Below are positions 53,368 to 60,560 of a stretch of DNA of 64,000 bases, piece after piece (the first letter of the stretch is position 1; the number at the start of each line of letters is the position of its first letter). The position numbers were made by a program, and so were the translations under genes. The notes under the pieces were generated by a model, which was not told where the DNA came from, did no database searches, and saw only the letters and a list, made by a program, of their open reading frames with translations. This DNA comes from Granulicella sp. dw_53 (GTDB lineage Bacteria; Acidobacteriota; Terriglobia; Terriglobales; Acidobacteriaceae): assembly GCF_018449545.1 (NCBI RefSeq), contig NZ_JAAVUR010000004.1:124001-188000 (forward strand), in the 5' to 3' direction.

Positions 53368-54251
53368 ACCTTCTCGAGTTCCAACGGCGTATGGCGGAAG
53401 ACGTAATGCGTCCCCTCACGCCCGATTTTCAAATGCGGCCGACAATGTCTGACGGGAGTTCTACCCAGGCGCGCGCTGAAAGCTATATCAAGCCAAACGA
53501 TCAGCTCACCTCGTTTGAACGTCTCGAAATTTACAACCGACAATACTGGTTTCGAGTGACCGAGGCTGTCGCAGAAGACTATCCGGCATTGAATGCACTG
53601 TTGGGAGATACGATATTCAGTCGTCTCATCCTGGAGTATCTGAAAGAGAATCCATCCACTTCATTTACCCTTCGCAACCTTGGCTCCAAATTGCCACAAT
53701 GGCTCGAGGCGCATCCTGAGTTTGCAAACCGTCGTCAAGATCTCACTCTGGATGTCGCTCGCTTGGAGTGGGCATATGTTGAGGCCTTCGACGGCGCCTC
53801 TCTCTCACCTTTGATGGCCTCCGATTTCACCTTCCTAACGGCCGAGTCCAACCTGCGCCTACAGCCTCATTTGCAGTTGTTGGATCTCAAATATCCGGTG
53901 GACGAACTTGTCCTTGCCGTACACCAGGAGACCAGCCGCCGCGACATTATGAGCAACGCTGTATCTGAACGCAAACAGGGCAGCAAGGTTCGGTTACCCA
54001 AGATGCGACGCTCGCCAATCTATCTTGCAATTCATCGCTACGAAAACTCTGTCTATTACAGGCGCTTGGACCACGAAGCATTCCTGCTACTCATTGCGCT
54101 ACAAAACGGCCGCCCTCTAGGAAGCGCTCTTGAAGCAGCCTTCGTGCAAAGCTCGCTGTCTCCGGAAGGCCAAGCGGCGAAGATCCAAGAATATTTTTCA
54201 CACGCCGCCGAATTAGGTTGGTTTTGCAAGCAAGCCGAAAATGAAGGCTAG
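53364..54251 (+). CDS. DUF2063 partner protein (BufC/HvfC-like)
   Basis: 295 residues from TTG 53364, which overlaps the DUF692 stop (TTGA) and has GAGG 9 bp upstream, so the two are translationally coupled. The N-terminal DUF2063 domain shows LLEFQRRMAEDVMRPL, FERLEIYNRQYWFRVTEAVAEDYPAL and LPQWLEAHPEF; the C-terminal winged-helix-like part contains AIHRYENSVYYRRLDHEAFLLL. In known systems this protein delivers the precursor peptide to the MNIO enzyme. Length and domain order are normal for the family. Confidence 0.93.
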   Translation: MNLLEFQRRMAEDVMRPLTPDFQMRPTMSDGSSTQARAESYIKPNDQLTSFERLEIYNRQYWFRVTEAVAEDYPALNALLGDTIFSRLILEYLKENPSTSFTLRNLGSKLPQWLEAHPEFANRRQDLTLDVARLEWAYVEAFDGASLSPLMASDFTFLTAESNLRLQPHLQLLDLKYPVDELVLAVHQETSRRDIMSNAVSERKQGSKVRLPKMRRSPIYLAIHRYENSVYYRRLDHEAFLLLIALQNGRPLGSALEAAFVQSSLSPEGQAAKIQEYFSHAAELGWFCKQAENEG

Positions 54252-54301
54252 GGATACGATCAGCACCTTGGGCCAGAAACCGCGCCATGCGTAGGGAATC
54301 A

Positions 54302-54595
54302 TCAGTGATCCGCTTCATTTGCAATCTGCATCGAAAGCGATTCCAGAAGGTGCCTCGTATACAGGCCGGTCGCCACAAACTGCGCCCCATCGCGCATCAT
54401 CATTAGAAGAGCCTGTTCGCCGTCCTTGTCGATGGAAATCACGTCGTTTAGATCGACGACAAAGTTTCTAGATGGAAAACTATCTCGATTAGTCTTCCAA
54501 TTTGCTATCAACTCGTCGGTAGAATTCCCAGTCAGCCGGCCTTGAAGAGTCCAACGTTGCTCCGATGCGTTCTCGGTGACTGTGATGCGTAACAT
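54302..54595 (-). CDS. Single-domain STAS protein
   Basis: 97 residues with the STAS alternation of strands and helices: RWTLQGRLTGNSTDELIANW, NFVVDLNDVISIDKDGEQALLMMMRDGAQFVA. The serine phosphorylated in SpoIIAA-like anti-anti-sigma factors is not present (IDKDG in place of IDSxG), so classical partner switching is unlikely. It is transcribed away from the sigma-54 activator gene and has a good -24/-12 promoter (54700-54715) with a matching activator site further upstream, so it is probably a member of that regulon. Confidence 0.78.
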   Translation of the reverse strand: MLRITVTENASEQRWTLQGRLTGNSTDELIANWKTNRDSFPSRNFVVDLNDVISIDKDGEQALLMMMRDGAQFVATGLYTRHLLESLSMQIANEADH

Positions 54596-54699
54596 GATAC
54601 TCGTCCTTACAGTTCGACATCAGAGCGGAGCTACCCACCATCCGATCCTCGTCCGATCTTTGTATTAGTCCCGGCCGTCTACGTCTTTTGATATTGCTA

Positions 54700-54715
54700 T
54701 GCAATCACCATGCCT
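54700..54715 (-). promoter_or_regulatory. Sigma-54 (-24/-12) promoter of the STAS gene
   Basis: On the minus strand AGGCAT-N5-TTGCA places GG (54714-54713) and GC (54702-54701) exactly 12 bp apart as required for sigma-54 polymerase. Predicted transcription start is near 54690, about 95 bp before the STAS start codon. The activator palindrome lies about 73 bp upstream. Confidence 0.7.
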
Positions 54716-54778
54716 AAGTGATAAGTCAGAATGATCCCGCCAATTTACAAGACGACTAATCACCCTAATGCTCATAGA

Positions 54779-54804
54779 TTGGCAGCATGCCAACTAATTG
54801 GCAT
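54779..54804. promoter_or_regulatory. Activator-binding palindromes upstream of the STAS gene
   Basis: ATGCCAA-N4-TTGGCAT (54787-54804) is a perfect inverted repeat, and an additional TTGGCA half-site (54779-54784) makes a second, overlapping palindrome. The same TGCCAA-N4-TTGGCA element occurs at 57061-57076 on the other side of the sigma-54 activator gene. Placement upstream of a -24/-12 promoter is that of an enhancer site. Confidence 0.75.
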
Positions 54805-54840
54805 CGGATGCGCTTTGCCTATCAAGCGGAAACGAGTTAT

Positions 54841-56955
54841 CTAAGACTTGTGTGGACGGGAAATTCCGAGTTTCTGCATACGAAATTGGAGTGTCGGTCG
54901 CTTTATTCCAAGTCGCGCAGCGGCTCCGTTCGGACCGGCGAAGACCCAATTCGTCTGCTCTAAAACTGACAAGATATGCTTTCTTTCCATTTCTTCCAAA
55001 GTGGCGACTCCGTTGGTATGAGCGCCTGCATCAGGGATCTTCGATTTCAGGTCCGCAAGAGATATCTTCAGCTCAGGCCCCTTGGATAAGATCACCGCAC
55101 GCTCAATTACATTTTGTAGTTCCCGAATATTTCCTGGCCACGGGTAGCGAACCAGCGCATTCATGGCCTCCGCGGAGATCGTATCGATATCCTTCATCAT
55201 GTTGCGCGCAAAATGCTGAGCGAAATGCCTCACAAGAAATGGGATATCCTCTTTGCGCTCCCTGAGTGGTGGGACATAAATTGGAAAAACATTCAATCGA
55301 TAGAAAAGGTCGGAGCGGAATCTTTGCTCTTCCACCATCGCCTTCAGCTCGCGATTGGTTGCTGCGATTAAGCGGGCATCTGTCCGAAGCGTGCGCGAAC
55401 TGCCTAACCTTTCGAACTCCCTTTCTTGGAGTACGCGCAGAAGTTTTGGTTGCAGTTCAACCGAGATCTCACTGATCTCATCGAGAAAGATCGTTCCCTG
55501 TGAAGCCAACTCAAAACGGCCAATCCGCTGCGCTATGGCCCCAGTGAACGCCCCTTTCTCATGGCCGAATAGCTCGCTTTCCAGTAAACCAGTTGGGATC
55601 GCCGCGCAGTTCAGCTTTACAAACGGATGGCTGCTCCTTCGGCTGAGATTGTGAACAGCACGCGCTATAAGTTCCTTTCCACTCCCTGTCTCTCCTAGAA
55701 TGAGTACGGTCGAATTTGTGGGCGCCACAGCCTCAACTTGCCGCAGCACTTGTCGCAGCACCGCACTATTCCCGATGATTTCTTCGAAGTTCAGTTCGCT
55801 GCGGATCTCGTCTTCTAGATAGAGCTTCTCCTGAGTCAATTTGTCGGAGAGTTCTGTAATTCTGCGATATGCAAATGCATTGTCGATCGCAATCGCCACC
55901 TGCCCGGCTATCTGCGAAAGAAACTCGATGTCTGATTGAGTAAAAGCATTTTTGCGTAGCCTCACCAAACAAAGTACTCCGAGGGTGTTTTTGAAGCGCG
56001 TAAGGGGCAGCATGCAGACCGTCTCCAACCCACCCACGAACGGAACACCGTTGTTGAAATCCGATCTATCGAATGCCTCGATGTCTCCCACCCAGAGTCT
56101 TCCGGAGCGGAAGACTTCGCTTGCCAATGAGCCATCGAGGGGCTTCAACATCTCCTCATGCACTTGACCTCTACTATCCGGAAAATCTAACGCATACAAC
56201 TGAAGCTGTTTGCTTTCGTGCTCAGGCAGGATTAGAGCTACGCCATCTAGTTGCATGGCCTTACGAATACTAGGAGAGACAGACCTAAGAACCTCTCGCA
56301 GCTCGAGGTTGGATACGACACTGTTATTCAAGTCGAGGATAAGCTTCAGCTTAGTGCGTTCACTATCCAACTGAGCTCGCACAGCCTCTGAACGGGCAAA
56401 GTTGATTCGATCGTCAATCGCCAATGCTATGTAGTCGGCGATCAACGACAAAAGGTCAGCTTCCTCTTCCGAGAAAGCATCCTGCTGGCTTCTCGCAAAG
56501 CAAATTGCCCCCAAACGGCAGAGTGCGGTATGGAGAGATAGCACGCAGAGCGATTGATTTCCATGCTCCTCAAAGAACTGACCAACGCGAGGAAACCCGC
56601 TCCCCTCGTTAAGAGAAGTGAAAATTACATGAGGAAGTTCAGAGACCAGCTGACAAATTTCATTTTGCCACTGTTGGCTTGGAGACTCTTCGGACTCTGT
56701 TCCGGATACACAATTATTGCCCTCGACGATATACCAAGACAGGCCGTCCTCATTCCGATAGACCAGAGCAATGGTATTAGCAGTGACAAGGTTGGAGAGT
56801 TCGGTCGGCAAGGAATGCAAGAGCGATTCGACGTCAAAATGAGTTTCCAACTGTCGCACAAAACGCAGAAGTTGTTCGATCTGCTCGGGATGCCGTGCAG
56901 TATCGTTTGAAGGCATAAGTTGGAGATATGGCCTCCTCATATTTCGATTCAACAC
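54841..56955 (-). CDS. Sigma-54-dependent transcriptional activator with GAF domains
   Basis: 704 residues. Two GAF-like sensor domains (about 25-185 and 210-365) precede the AAA+ domain with Walker [10 protein letters not shown], the sigma-54-contacting loop FTGA ([12 protein letters not shown]), GTIFLDEI, and arginine fingers, then a Fis-type HTH at the end ([21 protein letters not shown]). This is the FhlA/NorR-like layout, with small molecules or gases sensed by GAF domains. The GTG at 56955 has AAGAAGGGAGA upstream; ATG 56940 and 56916 are alternatives. TGCCAA-N4-TTGGCA sites and sigma-54 promoters flank the gene on both sides, so it should control the STAS gene and the radical SAM operon. 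Confidence 0.94.
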   Translation of the reverse strand: MLNRNMRRPYLQLMPSNDTARHPEQIEQLLRFVRQLETHFDVESLLHSLPTELSNLVTANTIALVYRNEDGLSWYIVEGNNCVSGTESEESPSQQWQNEICQLVSELPHVIFTSLNEGSGFPRVGQFFEEHGNQSLCVLSLHTALCRLGAICFARSQQDAFSEEEADLLSLIADYIALAIDDRINFARSEAVRAQLDSERTKLKLILDLNNSVVSNLELREVLRSVSPSIRKAMQLDGVALILPEHESKQLQLYALDFPDSRGQVHEEMLKPLDGSLASEVFRSGRLWVGDIEAFDRSDFNNGVPFVGGLETVCMLPLTRFKNTLGVLCLVRLRKNAFTQSDIEFLSQIAGQVAIAIDNAFAYRRITELSDKLTQEKLYLEDEIRSELNFEEIIGNSAVLRQVLRQVEAVAPTNSTVLILGETGSGKELIARAVHNLSRRSSHPFVKLNCAAIPTGLLESELFGHEKGAFTGAIAQRIGRFELASQGTIFLDEISEISVELQPKLLRVLQEREFERLGSSRTLRTDARLIAATNRELKAMVEEQRFRSDLFYRLNVFPIYVPPLRERKEDIPFLVRHFAQHFARNMMKDIDTISAEAMNALVRYPWPGNIRELQNVIERAVILSKGPELKISLADLKSKIPDAGAHTNGVATLEEMERKHILSVLEQTNWVFAGPNGAAARLGIKRPTLQFRMQKLGISRPHKS

Positions 56956-57060
56956 TCTCCCTTCTTTCAGGATGTCTCATAGATGAGATTTAAGGGCTGA
57001 AGGTGGCAAGGACTGCTCTCTCTTATTAGTTTGATATCTATCTATTGATTCGCGTTTGTG

Positions 57061-57095
57061 TGCCAATTTATTGGCAGTGAGCCAACAGGCTGGCA
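57061..57095. promoter_or_regulatory. Tandem activator-binding palindromes upstream of the radical SAM operon
   Basis: TGCCAA-N4-TTGGCA (57061-57076) is perfect; AGCCAA-N4-CTGGCA (57080-57095) differs at two positions. Centres are 19 bp apart, about two helical turns, on the same DNA face. They are 96-130 bp upstream of the -24 element at 57191 and about 105 bp upstream of the divergent activator gene, which may therefore also be autoregulated. Confidence 0.78.
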
Positions 57096-57189
57096 TAAAA
57101 CATTTTGCAACACCAAATAAGCTCAATCTCCGTTCCTGAATTTTCTTTTCTATCAAATATTTACTTAGATTTAGATGGATTGCAATCTA

Positions 57190-57205
57190 TGGCGCATCGT
57201 TTGCT
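57190..57205 (+). promoter_or_regulatory. Sigma-54 (-24/-12) promoter of the radical SAM operon
   Basis: TGGCGC-N5-TTGCT has GG at 57191-57192 and GC at 57203-57204 with the obligatory 12-bp spacing, and differs from the consensus only at one core position. Predicted transcription start is near 57216, about 72 bp before the radical SAM start codon. Confidence 0.8.
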
Positions 57206-57287
57206 TCAGACTGACCAGCTAAGACTAGGACCTAGCCGTTGAACTTTTCGGATCGTGTCTTTTATTTTTGTTTATGATGGGGGCCCA

Positions 57288-58574
57288 ATGGAACTGGAGC
57301 AGCATACCGAACAATCTCCGAATTTCCGGCTGGACGTTCCGCTGCACGACCTACTCACTAAATCGACCTTAACCCCGCCGGGACTGCAACCCATCGGACA
57401 GCCGCAAACATTTCCTGACCCAGTATTTCCGCAGCGCCCTGAGCTGCTGCAACCCGTCGACGAAACTGTCGAATGGGTTCCACCCGAAAAACGTAAGTGG
57501 ACCCCGGGGCAGATCTATCACGCGATGCAGGGCTGGCTCTTCCCCTATGTTCGTTCAAGAGTCACCGCGGGAGACTTCCATCCGCTGATCGCGTATCTAT
57601 TTACTGAGTTCAAATGCAATCTCGACTGTCACTACTGTTGGGCCTTTGACAATAAGGTCAAAGGAATGAGTGAGGATACGGCAAAGCGATCTGTCGACTG
57701 GCTGCATAGCACCGGTTGCCGCGTGCTCGCCTACATGGGGGGAGAGCCTCTTCTTCGGCCGGATTTTATTCATCGGATCACATACTATGCCGCGAAGAAG
57801 AACTTCTGGATCTATCTACCGACCAACGCCCGCCTATTGCGCACAGACGTCATCGACAAGTTAGCAGATGCCGGTCTGTCGACCTTCAATATCGCGGTAG
57901 ATGCTGTCGACCTGAAGCCAGGTCTGCCTAAAGCGCTTGCACCGATTCGCAAGCAGTTCGATTATCTAGTCCGCAAGCAGTACGACTATGGCTATTCGGT
58001 CTTTCTCAATATCAACATCTGCCGCAACAACTTGGACGATGTGCGACAGCTAACCGAGATAGCCCGTGATAACGGCATTGCGACCGATTACCACATCAAT
58101 GAATCGCCATTGCTCGAGCAGGATGAGCACTTCAAACACGCCGACGACAACGTCACCTATATCTCCAGAGACGACTGGCCAGCAGTAGAAGAGACGATCC
58201 AATGGCTCACCGAAAAGCAGGACTCCGGATACAAGATGGTGAACTCCAATGCGCGGTTGTGGCAGATGGTCGATTTCATGAAGGGAAACCACTTTCCCTG
58301 GAACTGCCGTGCAGGTCAGAACTCCATGATCATCCGCGTGGATGGGACTCTGGCGCCCTGCTTCCCAATGTATACAGCAAGCTACGACTGGGGTGTAGTC
58401 GGCGACCACAAGTTCGATACCAAACAACTAGAGCACCAGAAAGAGACCTGCCAGACCCATTGCTTCTCTACCCTGAACCATATCTTAGGGTGGTGCTATA
58501 ACGACCAACGCGTCATCAAGTACTTTTTCAAACAACTCGCACACGGATTCCAGGGGATGAAAGGACAAATGTAG
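57288..58574 (+). CDS. Radical SAM protein with SPASM-like C-terminal domain
   Basis: 428 residues from ATG 57288 (a G-rich GGGGG precedes; GTG 57255 is less likely). After a proline-rich N-terminal region of about 90 residues comes the radical SAM core: CNLDCHYC (Cys110, Cys114, Cys117), YMGGEPLLRPDF, YLPTNARLL. The C-terminal part has further cysteines (WNCRAGQN, LAPCFPMYT, ETCQTHCF, GWCYN), indicating an auxiliary iron-sulfur cluster. It is first in the sigma-54 operon, 69 bp before the dehydratase-like gene. Whether it matures a peptide, a cofactor or the neighbouring enzyme is unknown. Confidence 0.9.
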   Translation: MELEQHTEQSPNFRLDVPLHDLLTKSTLTPPGLQPIGQPQTFPDPVFPQRPELLQPVDETVEWVPPEKRKWTPGQIYHAMQGWLFPYVRSRVTAGDFHPLIAYLFTEFKCNLDCHYCWAFDNKVKGMSEDTAKRSVDWLHSTGCRVLAYMGGEPLLRPDFIHRITYYAAKKNFWIYLPTNARLLRTDVIDKLADAGLSTFNIAVDAVDLKPGLPKALAPIRKQFDYLVRKQYDYGYSVFLNINICRNNLDDVRQLTEIARDNGIATDYHINESPLLEQDEHFKHADDNVTYISRDDWPAVEETIQWLTEKQDSGYKMVNSNARLWQMVDFMKGNHFPWNCRAGQNSMIIRVDGTLAPCFPMYTASYDWGVVGDHKFDTKQLEHQKETCQTHCFSTLNHILGWCYNDQRVIKYFFKQLAHGFQGMKGQM

Positions 58575-58643
58575 TCTCACCTCCCTTGCTAATCGCATAA
58601 GACAATCCAACATTACCAACGCCATTGAGCTAAGGAGACGCAT

Positions 58644-60431
58644 ATGCCGGTAGTCGAAGAGATCGTTCAAACAGACTTCGAAGTAGAAATCCAGGCACGG
58701 ATCGATGCCGAACGGGCGCGTCTTCGCGCGGAAGCTGGTCTGGCGCGGATGCGCGAGTTCAAGAAACCGAAAGAGCGTACGTTCACAGCGGAGGAACGCG
58801 ACTACGTAACGATTCTCTTTGGCGGTCTTACCTGGAAGCACGAAGAGATGATTAAAGCCGTCTTCCACGGCAGTGGCTATCGCTGCGAAAACATTCCCAC
58901 CCCCGAGGTGGCGGACTTCCAGGCGGGCAAAGAATTTGGCAATAATGGGCAATGTAACCCGACCTACTTCACCGTTGGTAACTTGGTGCGTTATCTCCAG
59001 AAGCTCGAACAGCAGGGCCTGACGCGTCAAAACATCATCGACAACTACGTCTTCTTTACTGCAGGTTCTTGTGGACCATGCCGATTCGGTATGTATGAAG
59101 CCGAATATCGATTTGCACTTCAGAACGCGGGCTTCGATGGTTTCCGCGTACTGCTCTTTCAACAGACCGACGGAATCAAGGCCGCGAGCGGTGAGCCGGG
59201 ACTCAAGTTCTCCGTCGACTTCGGGATGGGCATGCTCAACGCTCTCAACCTAGGAGATGTCATCAACGAATTGGTATATCAAGTGCGTCCATTCGAAGCC
59301 AACAAGGGCGAGACGGACCGTGTGATCCGGGATTCGGTAAAGACCTTAACCGACACGCTTCGCGATCGGAAACGGTGGCATATTATGGATGCCGCCCCCC
59401 AGTGGGCAAAGCCCTACCTTGAGAAGCACAAGAAGATCGAAGGCCTCGGATGCACATTAGGGAAGATAGGCCACAACCTATACGGTAAAGAATATGTCGA
59501 TGCTCTCCATACCTGTCGCGACAGCATCAATGCAATCGAGGTAGACCGCCTACGGGTGAAACCGGTCATAAAAATCACTGGCGAGTTCTGGGCGCAGACA
59601 ACCGAGGGCGACGGCAACTTCAACATGTTTGCCTTTCTGGAAAAAGAGGGTGCGCAGGTGCTGGTCGAACCAATCGCAACCTGGATCGCCTACATGATGT
59701 ATGTGGCAAAGGAAGGCTCTAAGGCTCGAGCAGATGCCGAGGCTCCCTACTGCGATCCCAAGTGGTACGAGGTGAGGAAGCGCCTCGCAAATGAACTCAG
59801 GGTCTTTAAAAAGACCGGAGGGCTGAGTGTTGGCAGTGCGATGTGGACTTACTTCTATCACCGCACCATTAAGCACATGGGTGACACGGCGCACCATCTG
59901 ATTCCTCAGCAGGAGCTTTCACAGTTGGCGCATCCCTTCTACCACCAACTCGCCCGTGGTGGCGAGGGCTACATGGAGGTCGGCAAGAACGTCTACTACA
60001 CAGTGAACCATCTTTGCCATATGGTCTTGGCATTGAAGCCGTTTGGCTGCATGCCATCGACGCAATCGGATGGTGTACAGTCCCGGGTCGTCAATAAATA
60101 CAAAGACATGATCTTTCTTCCCATCGAGACCTCCGGCGAAGGTGAGGTAAATGCACACAGCCGAGTCCAGATGGCACTTGCAGAAGCCAAGGCCAAAGCA
60201 CGCGCTGAATTCGACGGAGTACTAGAGCAGACCGGAAAGTCCTTGGAGCAGTTGCGAAGTTACGTTGATGAACATCCGCAGTTGAAGCAAGCTCTCTATA
60301 AATTCCCGCACAGAAAAGGCCTGGCTGGGACGGCTGCGCAGTTCGCTTGGCACGTCAGTGATCTGATGAACAAAGACACCGCGTGGCGGAAACGAATGCA
60401 GGTCTCGGCTCCCATGCAACAAGTCGCCTGA
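58644..60431 (+). CDS. 2-Hydroxyacyl-CoA dehydratase/HgdB-like iron-sulfur protein
   Basis: 595 residues; AAGGAGACGCAT precedes ATG 58644. The N-terminal 40 residues are a charged helix. The body resembles the HgdB/BcrB-like and DUF2229-associated domains that carry [4Fe-4S] or double-cubane clusters: GQCNPTYFTVGNLV (Cys104), TAGSCGPCRFGMYEAEY (Cys143, Cys146), and KPFGCMPSTQSDG (Cys469). Such proteins do difficult reductions or radical dehydrations after receiving a low-potential electron from an ATP-dependent activase, and that activase is the next gene. No CoA-ligand genes are in view, so the substrate may not be a CoA ester. Confidence 0.85.
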   Translation: MPVVEEIVQTDFEVEIQARIDAERARLRAEAGLARMREFKKPKERTFTAEERDYVTILFGGLTWKHEEMIKAVFHGSGYRCENIPTPEVADFQAGKEFGNNGQCNPTYFTVGNLVRYLQKLEQQGLTRQNIIDNYVFFTAGSCGPCRFGMYEAEYRFALQNAGFDGFRVLLFQQTDGIKAASGEPGLKFSVDFGMGMLNALNLGDVINELVYQVRPFEANKGETDRVIRDSVKTLTDTLRDRKRWHIMDAAPQWAKPYLEKHKKIEGLGCTLGKIGHNLYGKEYVDALHTCRDSINAIEVDRLRVKPVIKITGEFWAQTTEGDGNFNMFAFLEKEGAQVLVEPIATWIAYMMYVAKEGSKARADAEAPYCDPKWYEVRKRLANELRVFKKTGGLSVGSAMWTYFYHRTIKHMGDTAHHLIPQQELSQLAHPFYHQLARGGEGYMEVGKNVYYTVNHLCHMVLALKPFGCMPSTQSDGVQSRVVNKYKDMIFLPIETSGEGEVNAHSRVQMALAEAKAKARAEFDGVLEQTGKSLEQLRSYVDEHPQLKQALYKFPHRKGLAGTAAQFAWHVSDLMNKDTAWRKRMQVSAPMQQVA

Positions 60432-60461
60432 CACGTTAGGTCGCGGCAGCGCAGTAATCCC

Positions 60462-60481
60462 GCCCGGGTGACAGCCCGGGC
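60462..60481. repeat. GC-rich hairpin in the dehydratase-activase gap
   Basis: GCCCGGG (60462-60468) and CCCGGGC (60475-60481) form a perfect 7-bp stem with a 6-nt loop, 30 bp after the dehydratase-like stop. There is no T-tract, so it more likely stabilises the upstream message or attenuates expression of the activase than terminates. Confidence 0.45.
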
Positions 60482-60510
60482 ATTGTCTCTCATATAGAGG
60501 AGCAGCTGAG

Positions 60511-60543
60511 ATGTCCAGCCCTCTTCCCCAACACCGAGATTAA
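60511..60543 (+). CDS. Possible 10-residue leader peptide
   Basis: GAGGAGCAGCTGAG is followed by an ATG and ten codons (MSSPLPQHRD) ending in TAA, 17 bp before the activase start. The good ribosome site is the only support, and the frame may be fortuitous. With the hairpin just upstream it could influence activase translation. Confidence 0.2.
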   Translation: MSSPLPQHRD

Positions 60544-60560
60544 AACTCGAGGAGACGGTA

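Noticed and set aside
57091-57110. TGGCAT...TTGCAA as a second sigma-54 promoter
   Set aside because: The GG and GC elements are 15 bp apart instead of 12, and the left part is an arm of the activator palindrome.
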